A stretch of DNA of 41,269 nt from an uncultured Verrucomicrobia subdivision 3 bacterium. Lineage in GTDB: Bacteria > Verrucomicrobiota > Verrucomicrobiia > Limisphaerales > UBA11358. Each line of letters begins with the position of its first letter. Positions within the stretch are counted from its first letter, which is position 1. The notes beneath the pieces were generated by a model. The model saw only the letters and a program-made list of their open reading frames with translations. It did no database searches and was not told where the DNA came from. This document shows positions 17,198 to 27,169 of this stretch, piece by piece. Location: contig CAISEZ010000152.1 in the NCBI GenBank assembly GCA_903884535.1, forward strand, positions 1 through 41,269. The letters run 5' to 3'. Made by a program: the position numbers and the translations under genes.

Positions 17198-17974
17198 ATG
17201 CGATTTTTTGCCCGACTGGTCCAGTTTGCGCCCGCCGTTTTACTCGGCGTGGTGCTGGCCGGTTGTTCGCCCGACGATCAAAGCGCGGGCGACGACGAAA
17301 AGGAGCCGCATTTCGTCCTCGGCAAAAGCCGCGTGAACGCGATGGATTACACCGGCGCAGTCGAGGCGTTTCAGGAATCGCTCGAAGTCGGCCCGCACTC
17401 GGCGCCGGCGCATTACCAGCTCGCGTGCCTTTATGACACGAAAATTGCCGACCCGGCCGCCGCGATTTATCATTACCAGGAATTTCTCCGGCTTGATCCC
17501 AAGACTGAAATCGCCGATCTCATCCGCCGGCGCATTGACGGCTGCAAACAGCAGTTGGCCACGGATGTGTTGCAACTGCCCAGCACGCCGGCCGCCCAGC
17601 AGCAGTTGGAAAAACTCGTGGAAAAAAACCGGCAGTTGCAGGATCAGGTGGACAAATTAAACGCCTACGTCGCCGCGTATCAGGCCGCCCAGAAAAACAA
17701 TCCGCCGCCCGCGCAAAATATTAACAGCGCGCCGCCGCAAACTACCAGCTACACGCCGGATGATATTTCTTCAACACCGCCTGGCATGAAAATCACGCCG
17801 CTGCCGCCGGTCAAGCCCAAGACGGCCAAGCCGCACACGCATGTGGTGGCCGCGCGGGAAACGATGGCCGCCATCGCGCGCAACGCCGGCGTCAGCCTCA
17901 CGGCGCTGCAGGCGGCCAACCCCGGCGTCAGCCCCAAAAAACTGCGCGTGGGCCAGACATTGAATCTGCCTTAA
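17198..17974 (+). CDS. TPR and LysM domain lipoprotein
   Basis: The 258-residue protein has a lipoprotein signal with lipobox LAGC (Cys23), so it should be anchored in a membrane. Residues about 42-115 form TPR-like helical repeats (YTGAVEAFQESLEVGPHSAPAHYQLACLY is the clearest unit). A coiled coil follows (about 128-155), then a proline-rich linker, then one LysM domain at the C-terminus (about 214-258) that should bind peptidoglycan. A role in cell-envelope assembly or division is a reasonable guess. The next gene starts 11 bases downstream. Confidence 0.88.
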   Translation: MRFFARLVQFAPAVLLGVVLAGCSPDDQSAGDDEKEPHFVLGKSRVNAMDYTGAVEAFQESLEVGPHSAPAHYQLACLYDTKIADPAAAIYHYQEFLRLDPKTEIADLIRRRIDGCKQQLATDVLQLPSTPAAQQQLEKLVEKNRQLQDQVDKLNAYVAAYQAAQKNNPPPAQNINSAPPQTTSYTPDDISSTPPGMKITPLPPVKPKTAKPHTHVVAARETMAAIARNAGVSLTALQAANPGVSPKKLRVGQTLNLP

Positions 17975-17984
17975 GGGATTTTTC

Positions 17985-18779
17985 GTGACGAACCGCCTGA
18001 TTTTCATTGCGATCGCGGCGTTCTGGGTGACGATGAACGTGCTGCTCTGGCGCACGGAATTCGGCGCGCACGGCGGCGACACGCCCGTGCCGCTGGCCTT
18101 GGTCTGGCACAAAATTCTGACCGCGCCGGACGCCTCGTCGTTGAGCGTTTTTCAAAACGGCCAGCGGACTGGCTATTGCGAATTATCCACCAGCATCGGC
18201 CAGGAGATGGCCACGTTGGACGCGGACAAGCCGCCACCGGAAGGACTGGTCGCCCGCGCCGGCTATCAGATTCATCTGGCCGGCAATTTCGCGCTCGGAG
18301 ATTTCACCAACCGGGTGAAGTTTGATGGCCGCGCCAGTTTTTTGTCCGCCCGCCAATGGCGCGAACTCACCTTAAAAGTGACGTCACGATCCACCGTCGT
18401 GGAAATCCATTCGCTGGCCACCAATCAAACCGTCCACGTCAAAATCAGCAGTGAGGGCGGATTGCTGGAACGCGACCTGAGTTTTGCCGACCTGCAAAAT
18501 CCCGACGCGCTGATTCGGAATTTTGCCGGCGACTTCGCCGGCAACCTGCTCGGCGGGATGGGATTTCCCGCACTGCCGCCCGCTGCTGCCGCCGGACCGG
18601 CTTGGACCGCCCGCCGCACCCGGGTCAAGATCGGCACGGAACCGGTGCCGGTTTACCAGATCGAAACCCGCCTGCTGGATCAAGCCATTGTCGTTGACGT
18701 CAGCACGCTGGGAGAAGTTTTGTCTGTCCAACTGCCCGGCAACATTACCGCCTGCATTGACGAATGGAGCCGCCCATGA
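17985..18779 (+). CDS. Membrane-anchored protein of unknown function
   Basis: The 264-residue protein has an N-terminal signal anchor (about 4-22, LIFIAIAAFWVTMNVLLW) and a large extracytoplasmic part with no motif I recognise. The start is GTG at 17985, with AAGGGA overlapping the upstream stop as a good ribosome binding site. It is 11 bases after the LysM lipoprotein gene and its stop overlaps the likely start of the ABC ATPase (ATGA). The three genes probably form one operon, and this protein may be the substrate or partner of the ABC system. Confidence 0.82.
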   Translation: MTNRLIFIAIAAFWVTMNVLLWRTEFGAHGGDTPVPLALVWHKILTAPDASSLSVFQNGQRTGYCELSTSIGQEMATLDADKPPPEGLVARAGYQIHLAGNFALGDFTNRVKFDGRASFLSARQWRELTLKVTSRSTVVEIHSLATNQTVHVKISSEGGLLERDLSFADLQNPDALIRNFAGDFAGNLLGGMGFPALPPAAAAGPAWTARRTRVKIGTEPVPVYQIETRLLDQAIVVDVSTLGEVLSVQLPGNITACIDEWSRP

Positions 18780-19501
18780 TCGAACTCGACCAGCTCAGCA
18801 AAAAATTCGGCGACCTCACGGCGGTCAACAACGTTTCGCTCACCCTCAAGCGCGGTGAGTTTTTCGCCTTGCTCGGCCCCAATGCGGCCGGCAAGACCAC
18901 GCTGATGAAACTGCTCACCGGCCTGATCAAGCCGACGACGGGCGCGGCGCGCATCTGCGGTTTTGATGTCCAATCGCAGCCGCTCGCCGCCCGCCAGCGG
19001 CTGGCTTACGTTCCCGATTTTCCGTTTCTCTACGACAAGCTGACCGCATGGGAATTTTTCCGGTTCACCGGCCAGTTGTTTCACCTCGATGCCGCGCGCA
19101 TTGAAAAAAATGCACAGGACCTTGTGGCGCGCTTTCACCTCGGCGAATATGCCGACCGTTCGCTCGAAGGGTTGTCGCACGGCACACGGCAGCGCGTGGC
19201 CATCGTGTCCGCGCTGCTGCACGACCCGGAAGTTTTTGTGATTGATGAACCGATGGTCGGGCTTGATCCGCAGCACGCGCGCATTGTGAAAGACGTTTTG
19301 AAGGAACGTTCACTGGCCGGCATGACCGTTTTAGTTTCCACGCATCAATTGAGCATTGCCGAGGAAATGGCCGACCGCATCGGCATCATCCATGGTGGCA
19401 AACTGATCGCCGTCGGCACGCGCGAGGAGCTGCGCAAACAAAGCGGCGCGGCCGGCGCGCTGGAGGAAATTTTTCTATCGCTCACGGCGGAGGCAAAATG
19501 A
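18776..19501 (+). CDS. ABC transporter ATP-binding protein, permease missing
   Basis: A 241-residue ABC-2-type ATPase: Walker A GPNAAGKTT near residue 35, a signature LSHGTRQR in place of LSGGQ, Walker B VFVIDEP, and the switch-histidine segment STHQLSIAEEM. I prefer the ATG at 18776, which overlaps the previous stop as ATGA, over the in-frame ATG at 18764. The stop codon itself overlaps another ATG at 19498, the usual place for a permease start. That frame closes after 31 codons and runs into the end of the convergent aminotransferase gene. The permease therefore appears lost or is encoded elsewhere. Confidence 0.92.
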   Translation: MIELDQLSKKFGDLTAVNNVSLTLKRGEFFALLGPNAAGKTTLMKLLTGLIKPTTGAARICGFDVQSQPLAARQRLAYVPDFPFLYDKLTAWEFFRFTGQLFHLDAARIEKNAQDLVARFHLGEYADRSLEGLSHGTRQRVAIVSALLHDPEVFVIDEPMVGLDPQHARIVKDVLKERSLAGMTVLVSTHQLSIAEEMADRIGIIHGGKLIAVGTREELRKQSGAAGALEEIFLSLTAEAK

Positions 19502-19506
19502 AACCC

Positions 19507-19526
19507 TTCCGTCGGTGCCGGCGGAA
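19507..19526. terminator. Hairpin between convergent genes
   Basis: TTCCGTCG (19507-19514) pairs with CGGCGGAA (19519-19526) with one G-T pair and a 4-base loop. It lies 6 bases after the ABC ATPase stop and 6 bases after the aminotransferase stop. A T run on the plus strand comes only 12 bases later, so its strength is uncertain. Confidence 0.45.
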
Positions 19527-19531
19527 ATGCC

Positions 19532-20710
19532 TTACGCTTTTTTCGCAGCAAGCGACTGCACATGCCGCTCAATCCGCGTGGCCGCCTCGATGAGCTGTTC
19601 GTAGCTGGTCGCAAAACAGGCGCGGCAAAAGCCCTTGCCGTTTTCGCCGAACGCCGTGCCGGGAACCATCGCCACCTTTTCCGTTTGCAACAATCCGACG
19701 GCAAAATCTTTTTCACTCAAACCGGTTTTTGAAATATCCGGAAACGCATAGAACGAACCGCGCGGCAGGTGGCATTTCAGCCCGATTTCATTGAACCGGC
19801 GCACGATGAAGTCGCGACGGCGATGATACTGGTCGCGCATCTTCTTCATGCCGTCCTCGCCGCGCATGAGCGCCTCAATGGCGGCTTCCTGGCTGATGAT
19901 GGACGCGCAGAGCATGGAATATTGATGCACCTTCATCATCGCCTCGATGAGCGCGGCCGGGCCGCACGCGTAACCGATGCGCCAGCCGGTCATCGCGAAG
20001 GCCTTGGAAAAACCGTGCAGAAAAATCGTGCGCTCCTTCATGCCGGCAATGCTGGCGATGCTGGTGTGCACGCCTTCAAAGGTCAGCTCGGAATAAATTT
20101 CGTCGCTCAACACGATCAAATCTTTTTCCACGGCGAACTTGGCGATGGCCTCGATCTGTGCGCGGTCGCACGTGCCGCCGGTGGGATTGCACGGCAGATT
20201 CAGCATGAGCAATTTGCAGCCTGGCTGCCACGCGGCGCGCAACGCCTCGACGGTCAAAGCAAAATTATCCTTCGCAAAAGTCGGCACCGGCACGGCAATG
20301 CCATGCGCGAGCGTGATGCTCGGCGAATAGCTGACGTAGCACGGCTGGTGAAACATCACCTTGTCGCCGGGATTGATGAGCGCGCGGCACGCGAGGTCGA
20401 GCGCTTCGCTCACGCCGACGGTGATGATGACCTCGTTCTCCGGCACGTAGCTGACGGAATAATTCGCCTCGACATATTTGCTGATGGCGCGGCGCAGCTC
20501 AATTAAACCAAGGTTCGAGGTGTAATGCGTTTTGCCTTTTTCCAGCGCGTAAATGCCGGCTTCGCGGATGTGCCACGGCGTGTCGAAATCGGGTTCACCG
20601 ATGCCGAGCGAGATGACGTCCTTCATCTTCGAGACGATCTCGAAAAAGTCGCGGATGCCCGACTTGGGCAGGTTGATGACGTGCTTGGCGATGTGGCGCG
20701 AGGAGTCCAT
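19532..20710 (-). CDS. PLP-dependent class I/II aminotransferase
   Basis: The 392-residue fold-type I aminotransferase has the aspartate/aromatic/PatA-like sequence pattern. Features are ISLGIGEPDFDTP (about 33-45), GVSEALDL for PLP phosphate binding, LNLPCNPTGG near 170, SDEIYSEL near 200, and the PLP lysine in SKAFAMTGWRIGY near 235. The exact amino acid substrate is not evident. It is paired with an Lrp/AsnC regulator 41 bases upstream on the same strand, a common arrangement in which the regulator senses an amino acid. The convergent ABC ATPase ends 30 bases away. Confidence 0.94.
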   Translation of the reverse strand: MDSSRHIAKHVINLPKSGIRDFFEIVSKMKDVISLGIGEPDFDTPWHIREAGIYALEKGKTHYTSNLGLIELRRAISKYVEANYSVSYVPENEVIITVGVSEALDLACRALINPGDKVMFHQPCYVSYSPSITLAHGIAVPVPTFAKDNFALTVEALRAAWQPGCKLLMLNLPCNPTGGTCDRAQIEAIAKFAVEKDLIVLSDEIYSELTFEGVHTSIASIAGMKERTIFLHGFSKAFAMTGWRIGYACGPAALIEAMMKVHQYSMLCASIISQEAAIEALMRGEDGMKKMRDQYHRRRDFIVRRFNEIGLKCHLPRGSFYAFPDISKTGLSEKDFAVGLLQTEKVAMVPGTAFGENGKGFCRACFATSYEQLIEAATRIERHVQSLAAKKA

Positions 20711-20751
20711 GGAAAAATTTTAAATTCCGAATTTCAAATGGCGAATTGAAA

Positions 20752-21234
20752 TTACGGCGCGACTTTGAGCCGCTCGGCTTCTTCCTGTTTCACGTCCAGC
20801 AAAAAACCCTGTTCCTTGTAGGAACGCAGCATGAAGTGCGTGGCCGTGGACAATACGCCTTCGAGCGTGGACAGTTTTTCCGAGACGAACGCCGCGACTT
20901 TTTGCAGGCTCGCGCCGTTGACGAACACCAGCAAATCGTAGCTGCCGGACATGAGAAAACAGGATTCCACCTCGTCGAACTTGCTGATGCGCTCGGCGAG
21001 CCGGTTGAAGCCGCCGCCGCGTTCGGGCGTGATGCGGACTTCGATGACGGCGCGGACCACGCCGGAATCTTCATGGGCGAGGTTCAGCACCGGGCGGAAT
21101 CCGAGCAGCACGCGCGACGCTTTCAACTCGTCGAGTTGGCGGTTCACGTCGGCGGCGGACAGGTTGAGCACCTGCGCCATCTGCGCGGTGTCGAGGCTGC
21201 CGCCTTCCAGCAACAATTTGACAATGGGCTTCAT
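20752..21234 (-). CDS. Lrp/AsnC family transcriptional regulator
   Basis: The 160-residue protein has an N-terminal winged helix-turn-helix (about 1-55, SLDTAQMAQVLNLSAADVNRQL) and a C-terminal RAM ligand-binding domain (about 65-145). The FLMSGSYDLLVFVNG segment is typical of the RAM domain. It lies just upstream of the aminotransferase gene and probably controls it in response to an amino acid. The 41-base spacer between them holds an AT-rich repeat with AATTTCA/TGAAATT arms. The first DNA-contact residues look unusual compared with classical Lrp, so DNA specificity is open. Confidence 0.92.
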   Translation of the reverse strand: MKPIVKLLLEGGSLDTAQMAQVLNLSAADVNRQLDELKASRVLLGFRPVLNLAHEDSGVVRAVIEVRITPERGGGFNRLAERISKFDEVESCFLMSGSYDLLVFVNGASLQKVAAFVSEKLSTLEGVLSTATHFMLRSYKEQGFLLDVKQEEAERLKVAP

Positions 21235-21308
21235 CGGTCGCGCAGTATCGCAAAAATCCGCCGCAAATCCATCCCAAACTGGCGGGCAGTGCCTGCCCTG
21301 GCCAACCT

Positions 21309-22769
21309 TCAGCCCAGCAATTTTTCAAACCGCTTCGCCGCCGCGTCCCACGCCGCCGAATCTTGCGGCGAAAATGTTTTTAGCTCGAAAGAATTCCGCA
21401 CCACTTCACGCGCGGCTTCGTGCGATTCGAGATGGCCGAGCGCGATGGCTTGCACGAGGAGATTGCCCAGCGCGGCGCATTCCGTCGGGCCGGCCAGCAC
21501 GGGGATTTTCACCGCGTTGGCGGTGAACTGGTTCAGCGTGGCGTCCTTGCTGCCGCCACCGACGATGTGCAGCCGCTCGATTTTCTGGCCGGTGAGCCGT
21601 TCGAGCTTGCGCAGCGTGCAGCGGTAAAAGAGCGCGAGGCTTTCGTAAATGCAGCGGACGCACGCGCCGATGTCCGCCGGCACGGGCTGGCCGGTTTCGC
21701 GGCAGAAATCGGCGATCTTCTTCGGCATGTCGTCGGGACTCAAAAACCGCGAGTCGTCCGGGTTGATGAGGGAAACAAACGGCGGCGCGGCGGCGGCCAT
21801 TTTTTCGAGGTCGGCGAATTCCAGTTTCTTGCCGGCCTTGTTCCAATGCCGGCGCGATTCCTGGATGAGCCAGAGGCCGACGATATTTTTCAGCAGCCGC
21901 ACGGTGTCGCCGTAGCCGATTTCATTGGTGAAACCGAGGGCGCGGCTCTGATCGTTGATGACGGGTTGCGGTTTTTCCACGCCCATGAGCGACCAGGTGC
22001 CGGAACTCAGGTAGGCCCAGTTCTCGCCGCTGGCAGGCACGGCGGCCACCGCCGCGCCGGTATCGTGCGAACAGGACGCGACGACTTCAATCGGCGGCAA
22101 GCCCACTTCCGCCGCGAGATTTTTTTTCATCGGCCCGAGTTTCGTGCCGGACGGGCAGATTGGCGCGAACAAATCCTCGCGCAGCCCGAGCACGTCGAAC
22201 AGCCGCTTGGACCAGCATTTGTGAACCGGGTTGTAAAGCTGCGTGGTGCTGGCGTTGGAAACTTCATTACGCGCGATGCCGGAACAGAAAAAATTAAACG
22301 CGTCGCCGATGAGCAAAATGTGTTTTCCCGGCGCGAGCCGGGCGGCGGGTTCCGTGACGATTTGATAAATCGTATTGAGCGCCATGAACTGGATGCCGGT
22401 CTCGGCGTAGATGATCGGCCATTCAACTTTTCCCTTCACCAGTTCCACGCCCTGCGCCGTGCGCGCATCGCGATAGCACCAGACCGGCGACTGCGGCAGG
22501 CCGCGTTCGTCGTAAACGACATAATCCACGCCCCACGAATCCGTGCTGATGCTGGCGATGGCCAAATTCTTGGCGGCGGCTTTTTTCAGGCCGGTTTTCA
22601 GCTCGTTGAGCAGGCGATCAAATTCCCAGTGGAGCGCGCCGGCGACTTTCGTCGCACCGGTGGGGAAGCGGTGCAGTTCTTCGAGCGAAAATTTTCCCTG
22701 GTCGAGCGTGCCCAGAATCAGGCGGCCGCTGTCCGCGCCAAGGTCGCAGGCTAAATAGTGTGTGGGCAT
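21309..22769 (-). CDS. rhaB: Rhamnulokinase
   Basis: A 486-residue FGGY-family sugar kinase of the RhaB type, which phosphorylates L-rhamnulose after rhamnose isomerisation. The N-terminus CDLGADSGRLILG binds the ATP phosphates, GVDYVVYDERGLP lies near 80, and HDTGAAVAAVPA near 240 and GGGSKDATLNQ near 400 are diagnostic. No rhamnose isomerase or aldolase is adjacent, but a RhaT-type symporter lies at 33546-34616. The gene is divergent from transaldolase. Related fuculokinases cannot be fully excluded, but the motifs favour RhaB. Confidence 0.93.
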   Translation of the reverse strand: MPTHYLACDLGADSGRLILGTLDQGKFSLEELHRFPTGATKVAGALHWEFDRLLNELKTGLKKAAAKNLAIASISTDSWGVDYVVYDERGLPQSPVWCYRDARTAQGVELVKGKVEWPIIYAETGIQFMALNTIYQIVTEPAARLAPGKHILLIGDAFNFFCSGIARNEVSNASTTQLYNPVHKCWSKRLFDVLGLREDLFAPICPSGTKLGPMKKNLAAEVGLPPIEVVASCSHDTGAAVAAVPASGENWAYLSSGTWSLMGVEKPQPVINDQSRALGFTNEIGYGDTVRLLKNIVGLWLIQESRRHWNKAGKKLEFADLEKMAAAAPPFVSLINPDDSRFLSPDDMPKKIADFCRETGQPVPADIGACVRCIYESLALFYRCTLRKLERLTGQKIERLHIVGGGSKDATLNQFTANAVKIPVLAGPTECAALGNLLVQAIALGHLESHEAAREVVRNSFELKTFSPQDSAAWDAAAKRFEKLLG

Positions 22770-22896
22770 AAGAAATTCGAGCGCATTTTACGACAAGAGC
22801 CCGCCGTGTCAAAAACCGATTCATCCGCGGGTCCGGTGCATGAGCAAAACTGGCCGCGGCCATGAGGAATCCGGCGGGAACTTTTCGTCAAAGGAT

Positions 22897-22924
22897 TTGC
22901 CAACGGACGTGGCTGGCGTATTTT
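22897..22924 (+). promoter_or_regulatory. Candidate promoter of the transaldolase gene
   Basis: TTGCCA (22897-22902) and TATTTT (22919-22924) are separated by 16 bases. The start codon at 22953 lies about 20 bases after the expected transcription start. Confidence 0.45.
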
Positions 22925-22952
22925 GAGCGCGGCCCATTTCACTGAAAAATTT

Positions 22953-23906
22953 ATGAGCACCCAACTTGACCAACTCAAACAGTTCACCGTGGTCGTCGCC
23001 GACACCGGCGATTTCGCCTCACTCAAACAATTCGCGCCGCGCGACGCCACCACGAATCCCTCGCTGATCCTCAAGGCCGCGCAGATGCCGGAATATCAAT
23101 TCCTCGTGGCCAAGGCCATCGCCGACAACCAGGCCCAAGCCAGCGGCAAAGAACTACTGGCGCACGTGCTGGACGACCTGACGATTTTGTTCGGCCTGGA
23201 AATTTTGAAGATTGTCCCCGGCCGCGTCTCGACCGAAGTGGATGCGAACCTGTCGTTCGATGCCGCCGCGCTCGTGGCCAAGGGCCGCCACTTCATCTCG
23301 ATTTATGAAAAAAACGGCATTGCCCGCGAACGCATTCTCATCAAGATCGCCTCGACGTGGGAAGGCATCCGCGCCGCGGAAGTGCTCCAGCGCGACGGCA
23401 TCAACTGCAATTTGACGCTGTTGTTCTCGCTGGCGCAGGCCGTCGCGTGCGCCGAGGCGAAGGCGAAACTCATCTCGCCGTTCGTCGGCCGCATCATGGA
23501 TTGGTATAAGGCGAAAGAGAAAAAAGATTTTGCACCGGCTGAAGATCCTGGCGTTTTGTCGGTGAAAGAGATTTATTCCTATTACAAAAAATTCGGCCAC
23601 GCGACCGAAGTGATGGGTGCGAGCTTCCGCAACGTCGGCGAGATCCAGGAACTCGCCGGCTGCGATTTGCTGACGATCAGCCCGAACCTGCTCGCGGAAT
23701 TGCAGAAATCCGAAGCGCCGCTGGCGCGCAAATTGAGCCCCGAACTCGCGCGCGAATCCAAAATCGAGAAGCTGCCGCTGGACGAGAAGAAATTCCGCTG
23801 GCTGTTCAACGAAAATGCGATGGCCACGGAAAAAACGGCCGAAGGCATCCGCCAGTTCAACGCCGACGCGGTGAAGCTGGAACAGTTCATCGCGGCAAAG
23901 CTGTGA
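22953..23906 (+). CDS. tal: Transaldolase
   Basis: Transaldolase moves a dihydroxyacetone unit between sugar phosphates in the non-oxidative pentose phosphate pathway. The protein has 317 residues, exactly the length of E. coli TalB. The Schiff-base lysine is Lys131 in [26 protein letters not shown] (31-39) and [11 protein letters not shown] are also conserved. The start at 22953 ([11 protein letters not shown]) matches the family; the longer TTG frame at 22923 does not. Together with xylose isomerase it fits pentose use. Confidence 0.97.
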   Translation: MSTQLDQLKQFTVVVADTGDFASLKQFAPRDATTNPSLILKAAQMPEYQFLVAKAIADNQAQASGKELLAHVLDDLTILFGLEILKIVPGRVSTEVDANLSFDAAALVAKGRHFISIYEKNGIARERILIKIASTWEGIRAAEVLQRDGINCNLTLLFSLAQAVACAEAKAKLISPFVGRIMDWYKAKEKKDFAPAEDPGVLSVKEIYSYYKKFGHATEVMGASFRNVGEIQELAGCDLLTISPNLLAELQKSEAPLARKLSPELARESKIEKLPLDEKKFRWLFNENAMATEKTAEGIRQFNADAVKLEQFIAAKL

Positions 23907-23954
23907 GCGAAACTTGACTCGCGGCCGCAGAAAAATTAGTCTGTCAGGCCGGTT

Positions 23955-24030
23955 GGTGGTCGTAGCTCAATGGTAGAGTCCAAGCTTGTGGAGCTTGTTG
24001 TTGCGGGTTCGAATCCCGTCGGCCACCCCA
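23955..24030 (+). tRNA. tRNA-His (anticodon GTG)
   Basis: Cloverleaf with encoded G-1 (23955), acceptor GTGGTCG paired with CGGCCAC, and D arm AGCTCAATGGTAGAG. The anticodon stem CAAGC/GCTTG encloses TTGTGGA, T arm GCGGG-TTCGAAT-CCCGT follows, discriminator is C, and CCA is encoded (24028-24030). The extra G opposite C73 is the histidine-specific identity element. Confidence 0.97.
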
Positions 24031-24032
24031 TC

Positions 24033-24272
24033 TCAAATTTCGAAGTTCGGTTTGTCCTGCTTCGCCTCCGGGACGCGGCCAAAAGCCAGTTTTTCCCAGA
24101 CGCGCTCATGGAAATAATACAGCAGGACCTTGGTGAAAAATTCCACGCTCATGATACTCAACGCCCACGATAATTTTCGCGTGATGAAAAAGGAGATGAT
24201 CAGCGTGTCAATGCTGCCGGTGTTGCGCCACGAGACGCCTTTGATCAGGCTGCGATAATGTTTGTCGGCCAT
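24033..24272 (-). CDS. DUF2061 family membrane protein
   Basis: A 79-residue protein with two hydrophobic segments and the family pattern KGVSWRNTGSIDTLIISFFIT followed by YYFHERVW. DUF2061 is a small inner-membrane family of unknown function that is often found beside sulfate-assimilation genes. Here it is the last gene of the sulfate operon, 43 bases after cysA. The start at 24272 (MADKHYRSL) fits the family best. It ends three bases from the convergent tRNA-His. Confidence 0.88.
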   Translation of the reverse strand: MADKHYRSLIKGVSWRNTGSIDTLIISFFITRKLSWALSIMSVEFFTKVLLYYFHERVWEKLAFGRVPEAKQDKPNFEI

Positions 24273-24315
24273 GCCGCGAGACAATAGGCAACCCCGCAGC
24301 GGAGTCAAACAAACT

Positions 24316-25389
24316 TCAAATCGAATAATCGTCGGCGAAGATTTTCACGTTCTTCAGCTCCACAAAAACCGGTTCACCCGGCTTGGGCGCCAATTCCTGA
24401 AACTGTTCCTTGCTCAACTGAACCGTGAAAAGTTCGCCGCTGTCCAACCGCTTTAATTCCAAATTCGCCACCGGCCCGGCGGCGTTGGAGCGGATGACTG
24501 CGGCAGCCAGCGCGGGACCGCTGGGCGTGCGCGTGACACGGATATCGTGCGGACGCACAAACGCAACAGCAGCGGTGTCGTTCTCGCCGGTTTTTTCGCC
24601 GAGGGCAAAATGGGTTTCGCCAATCACCACCGCGCCGTCTTTCACGCGGCCGCTAAACAAATTCACGTTGCCCAAGAAATCATAGACGAAAGGTGACGCG
24701 GGGTGGTCGTAAATTTCTTCCGGTGTGCCGATCTGCTCGATTTTGCCGGCGCGCAAAATCGCCACGCGGTCGGAAACCTCCAGCGCCTCTTCCTGGTCGT
24801 GCGTCACAAACAATGTCGTGACATGGATCTCGTCGTGCAACTGCCGCAGCCAGCGGCGCAATTCCTTGCGCACCTTCGCGTCGAGCGCGCCGAATGGTTC
24901 GTCGAGCAAGAGGACTTTCGGCTCAACGGCCAGCGCACGCGCAAGTGCAACCCGTTGCCGCTGGCCGCCGGAAAGTTGCGCCGGAAAACGTTTGGCCATC
25001 GGCTCAAGCTGAATGAGCTTCAAAAGTTTGTCCACGCGTGCGCGGATTTCATCTTCCGGCGGCCGCGTCGTTTTTGGGCGCACCCGTAAACCGAAGGCGA
25101 TGTTCTCAAACACGGTCATGTGCCGGAACAAGGCATAATGTTGAAACGCAAAACCGGCCTTGCGTTCGCTCGCGGGAATGTGCGTGACGTCTTCGCCGTA
25201 AAATAAAACCTGCGCGTTGCCGGGATCGGAAAACTCCAGGCCGGCGATGGTGCGCAGCAGCGTCGTCTTGCCGGAGCCCGACGGGCCGAGCAGCGCGACG
25301 AGTTCGCCGGACTCGACCTTGAGGCTGACGTTGTCGAGCGCCGTGAAGCCGCCGAATTTTTTCGTGACATTTTTGACTTCGACGCTCAT
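24316..25389 (-). CDS. cysA: Sulfate ABC transporter ATP-binding protein
   Basis: The 357-residue ATPase has Walker [10 protein letters not shown] near residue 35, signature [15 protein letters not shown], Walker [13 protein letters not shown] and the switch [15 protein letters not shown]-terminal TOBE-type regulatory domain (about 240-357) with FVRPHDIRV is typical of CysA. It drives sulfate or thiosulfate import through CysT and CysW. The start overlaps the cysW stop by four bases, showing translational coupling. Confidence 0.96.
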   Translation of the reverse strand: MSVEVKNVTKKFGGFTALDNVSLKVESGELVALLGPSGSGKTTLLRTIAGLEFSDPGNAQVLFYGEDVTHIPASERKAGFAFQHYALFRHMTVFENIAFGLRVRPKTTRPPEDEIRARVDKLLKLIQLEPMAKRFPAQLSGGQRQRVALARALAVEPKVLLLDEPFGALDAKVRKELRRWLRQLHDEIHVTTLFVTHDQEEALEVSDRVAILRAGKIEQIGTPEEIYDHPASPFVYDFLGNVNLFSGRVKDGAVVIGETHFALGEKTGENDTAAVAFVRPHDIRVTRTPSGPALAAAVIRSNAAGPVANLELKRLDSGELFTVQLSKEQFQELAPKPGEPVFVELKNVKIFADDYSI

Positions 25390-26318
25390 AAGGAAATTTT
25401 TTCTTCGGCGGTATTTTGCCGGGCGTGTTGGTATTCCACCCAGGTTTTCAAACCCAGCGTCACCAGCGCAAGCATGGCCAGCAGCGAGGCCACGGCGAAA
25501 GCACCGGCGAAATTGTAATCATCATACAGAGCCTCAATGTGCAACGGAATCGTATTGGTCTGCCCGCGAATTTTTCCGCTGACGACGGACACCGCGCCAA
25601 ATTCGCCCATCGCGCGGGCGTTGCACAAGATCACGCCGTAGAGCAAACCCCATTTGATATTGGGCAAAGTCACGCGCCAAAAGGTTTGCCAGCCGCTGGC
25701 GCCGAGCACGCGCGCGGCTTCCTCTTCGCTGCGGCCCTGCGCCTGCATCAGCGGAATCAATTCGCGCGCGACAAATGGGAACGTCACAAAAATCGTCGCC
25801 AGCACGATGCCGGGCACGGCAAAAATGATTTTAAAATTGTGTTCGTTCAGCCAGTTCGCCAGCCACGGAAATTTCGGATTGTCCGCGTTCAGATAAAGTC
25901 CGAGCCAGCCTTGCGCGCCGAAAACCAGAACATAAATCAGTCCGGAAATCACCGGCGAAACGGAGAACGGCAAGTCAATCAGCGTGAGCAAAATGTTTTT
26001 GCCGCGAAAATCAAATTTCGCAATCGCCCACGCGGCGCAGACGCCAAAGACGCAGTTGAGCGGCACGGAAATGCCGGCGGCGAGCAGGGTGAGTTTGATC
26101 GCGCTCAGCGCATTGGGGTCGCCCAAAGTGTGGAAATAAAATCCGATGCCTTTGGCAAACGCCTGCGCAAACACGCACACCAGCGGCACGAGCAGGAAAA
26201 CGCTCAAAAACACGAGCGCCACGCCGATGAGCAGCCGGCGCACGAACGGCGACTCGGTGGTCGAATGCCGATGCGCCGCTTGATGCGGTGTGTGAAAGGT
26301 GGTCGCGACCGGATTCAT
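25386..26318 (-). CDS. cysW: Sulfate ABC transporter permease CysW
   Basis: A 310-residue inner-membrane permease with six predicted helices. The cytoplasmic EAA loop is [28 protein letters not shown], and [21 protein letters not shown] is the typical CysW segment. The start at 26318 (MNPVATTFH) overlaps the cysT stop as ATGA; the longer frame to 26354 would overlap cysT by 40 bases. The first 35 residues are more hydrophilic than in E. coli CysW. Confidence 0.95.
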   Translation of the reverse strand: MNPVATTFHTPHQAAHRHSTTESPFVRRLLIGVALVFLSVFLLVPLVCVFAQAFAKGIGFYFHTLGDPNALSAIKLTLLAAGISVPLNCVFGVCAAWAIAKFDFRGKNILLTLIDLPFSVSPVISGLIYVLVFGAQGWLGLYLNADNPKFPWLANWLNEHNFKIIFAVPGIVLATIFVTFPFVARELIPLMQAQGRSEEEAARVLGASGWQTFWRVTLPNIKWGLLYGVILCNARAMGEFGAVSVVSGKIRGQTNTIPLHIEALYDDYNFAGAFAVASLLAMLALVTLGLKTWVEYQHARQNTAEEKISL

Positions 26319-27166
26319 GCGAGGTTGTTCGTGTTGTAACGATTCGTCCACCATTGCAGCACATTAATCGTGAGCAGCAGCGCGAAGGAAGCGACCAACA
26401 TCACGACGGCGAGCGCGGTGGCCTTGGCGTAATCAAACATATCGAGTTCGCCCATGATGAGCAGCGGCGTGATGACGGTTTTCATCGGGATGTTGCCGGC
26501 GATGAAAATGACCGAGCCGTATTCGCCGAGTGCGCGGGCGAAGGCGAGCGCAAAGCCGGTAAGCAGCGCGGGCATCAGCATCGGCAAAATCACGCGCCAA
26601 AAAACCTGCCAGCGGTTCGCGCCGAGGCTCGCGGCGGCTTCTTCCAGTTCCGGATCAAGGTCTTCCAAAACCGGTTGCACGGTGCGGACAATGAACGGCA
26701 GGCCAATAAAGGTCAGCGCGACGAAAACCCCGAGCCGCGTATTGGCCACCTTGATGCCGAGCGGTTCGAGCAACTGGCCGATCCAGCCGTTGTGCGAATA
26801 CAGCATCGCCAGCGTGATGCCGGCCACGGCCGTGGGCAGCGCGAACGGCAAATCCACCAGTGCGTCCACGACTTTTTTGCCAAAAAAATTATAGCGCACT
26901 AGAACCCAAGCGACGATGAGACCAAAAACAGCGTTGACCATTGCGGCAAGCAACGACGCGCCAAAAGTCAGGCGATACGAGGCTAGCGCCTGGGGCATGG
27001 TGATCACGTGCCAGAATTCTGCCCTCGTCAGCGAACTCGTTTTCCAGAAGACCGCCGCCAGCGGGATCAGCACGATGAGGCCCAGGTAAAAAAGCGTGAA
27101 GCCGAGCGTCAGTTTGAAGCCCGGCAGCACGCGGATTTTTCTGGCCTTAATTCGTTGGGTCGCCAC
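26315..27166 (-). CDS. cysT: Sulfate ABC transporter permease CysT (CysU)
   Basis: A 283-residue permease with six helices, the EAA motif [20 protein letters not shown] and the [16 protein letters not shown] segment. It forms the channel heterodimer with CysW. It starts three bases after the stop of the M14-like gene and ends overlapping cysW, so the whole set is tightly coupled. Confidence 0.95.
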   Translation of the reverse strand: MATQRIKARKIRVLPGFKLTLGFTLFYLGLIVLIPLAAVFWKTSSLTRAEFWHVITMPQALASYRLTFGASLLAAMVNAVFGLIVAWVLVRYNFFGKKVVDALVDLPFALPTAVAGITLAMLYSHNGWIGQLLEPLGIKVANTRLGVFVALTFIGLPFIVRTVQPVLEDLDPELEEAAASLGANRWQVFWRVILPMLMPALLTGFALAFARALGEYGSVIFIAGNIPMKTVITPLLIMGELDMFDYAKATALAVVMLVASFALLLTINVLQWWTNRYNTNNLA

Positions 27167-27169
27167 GGT

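Noticed and set aside
21420..22754. A 444-codon open frame on the plus strand
   Set aside because: Antisense to rhaB; composition is that of a complementary-strand artefact.
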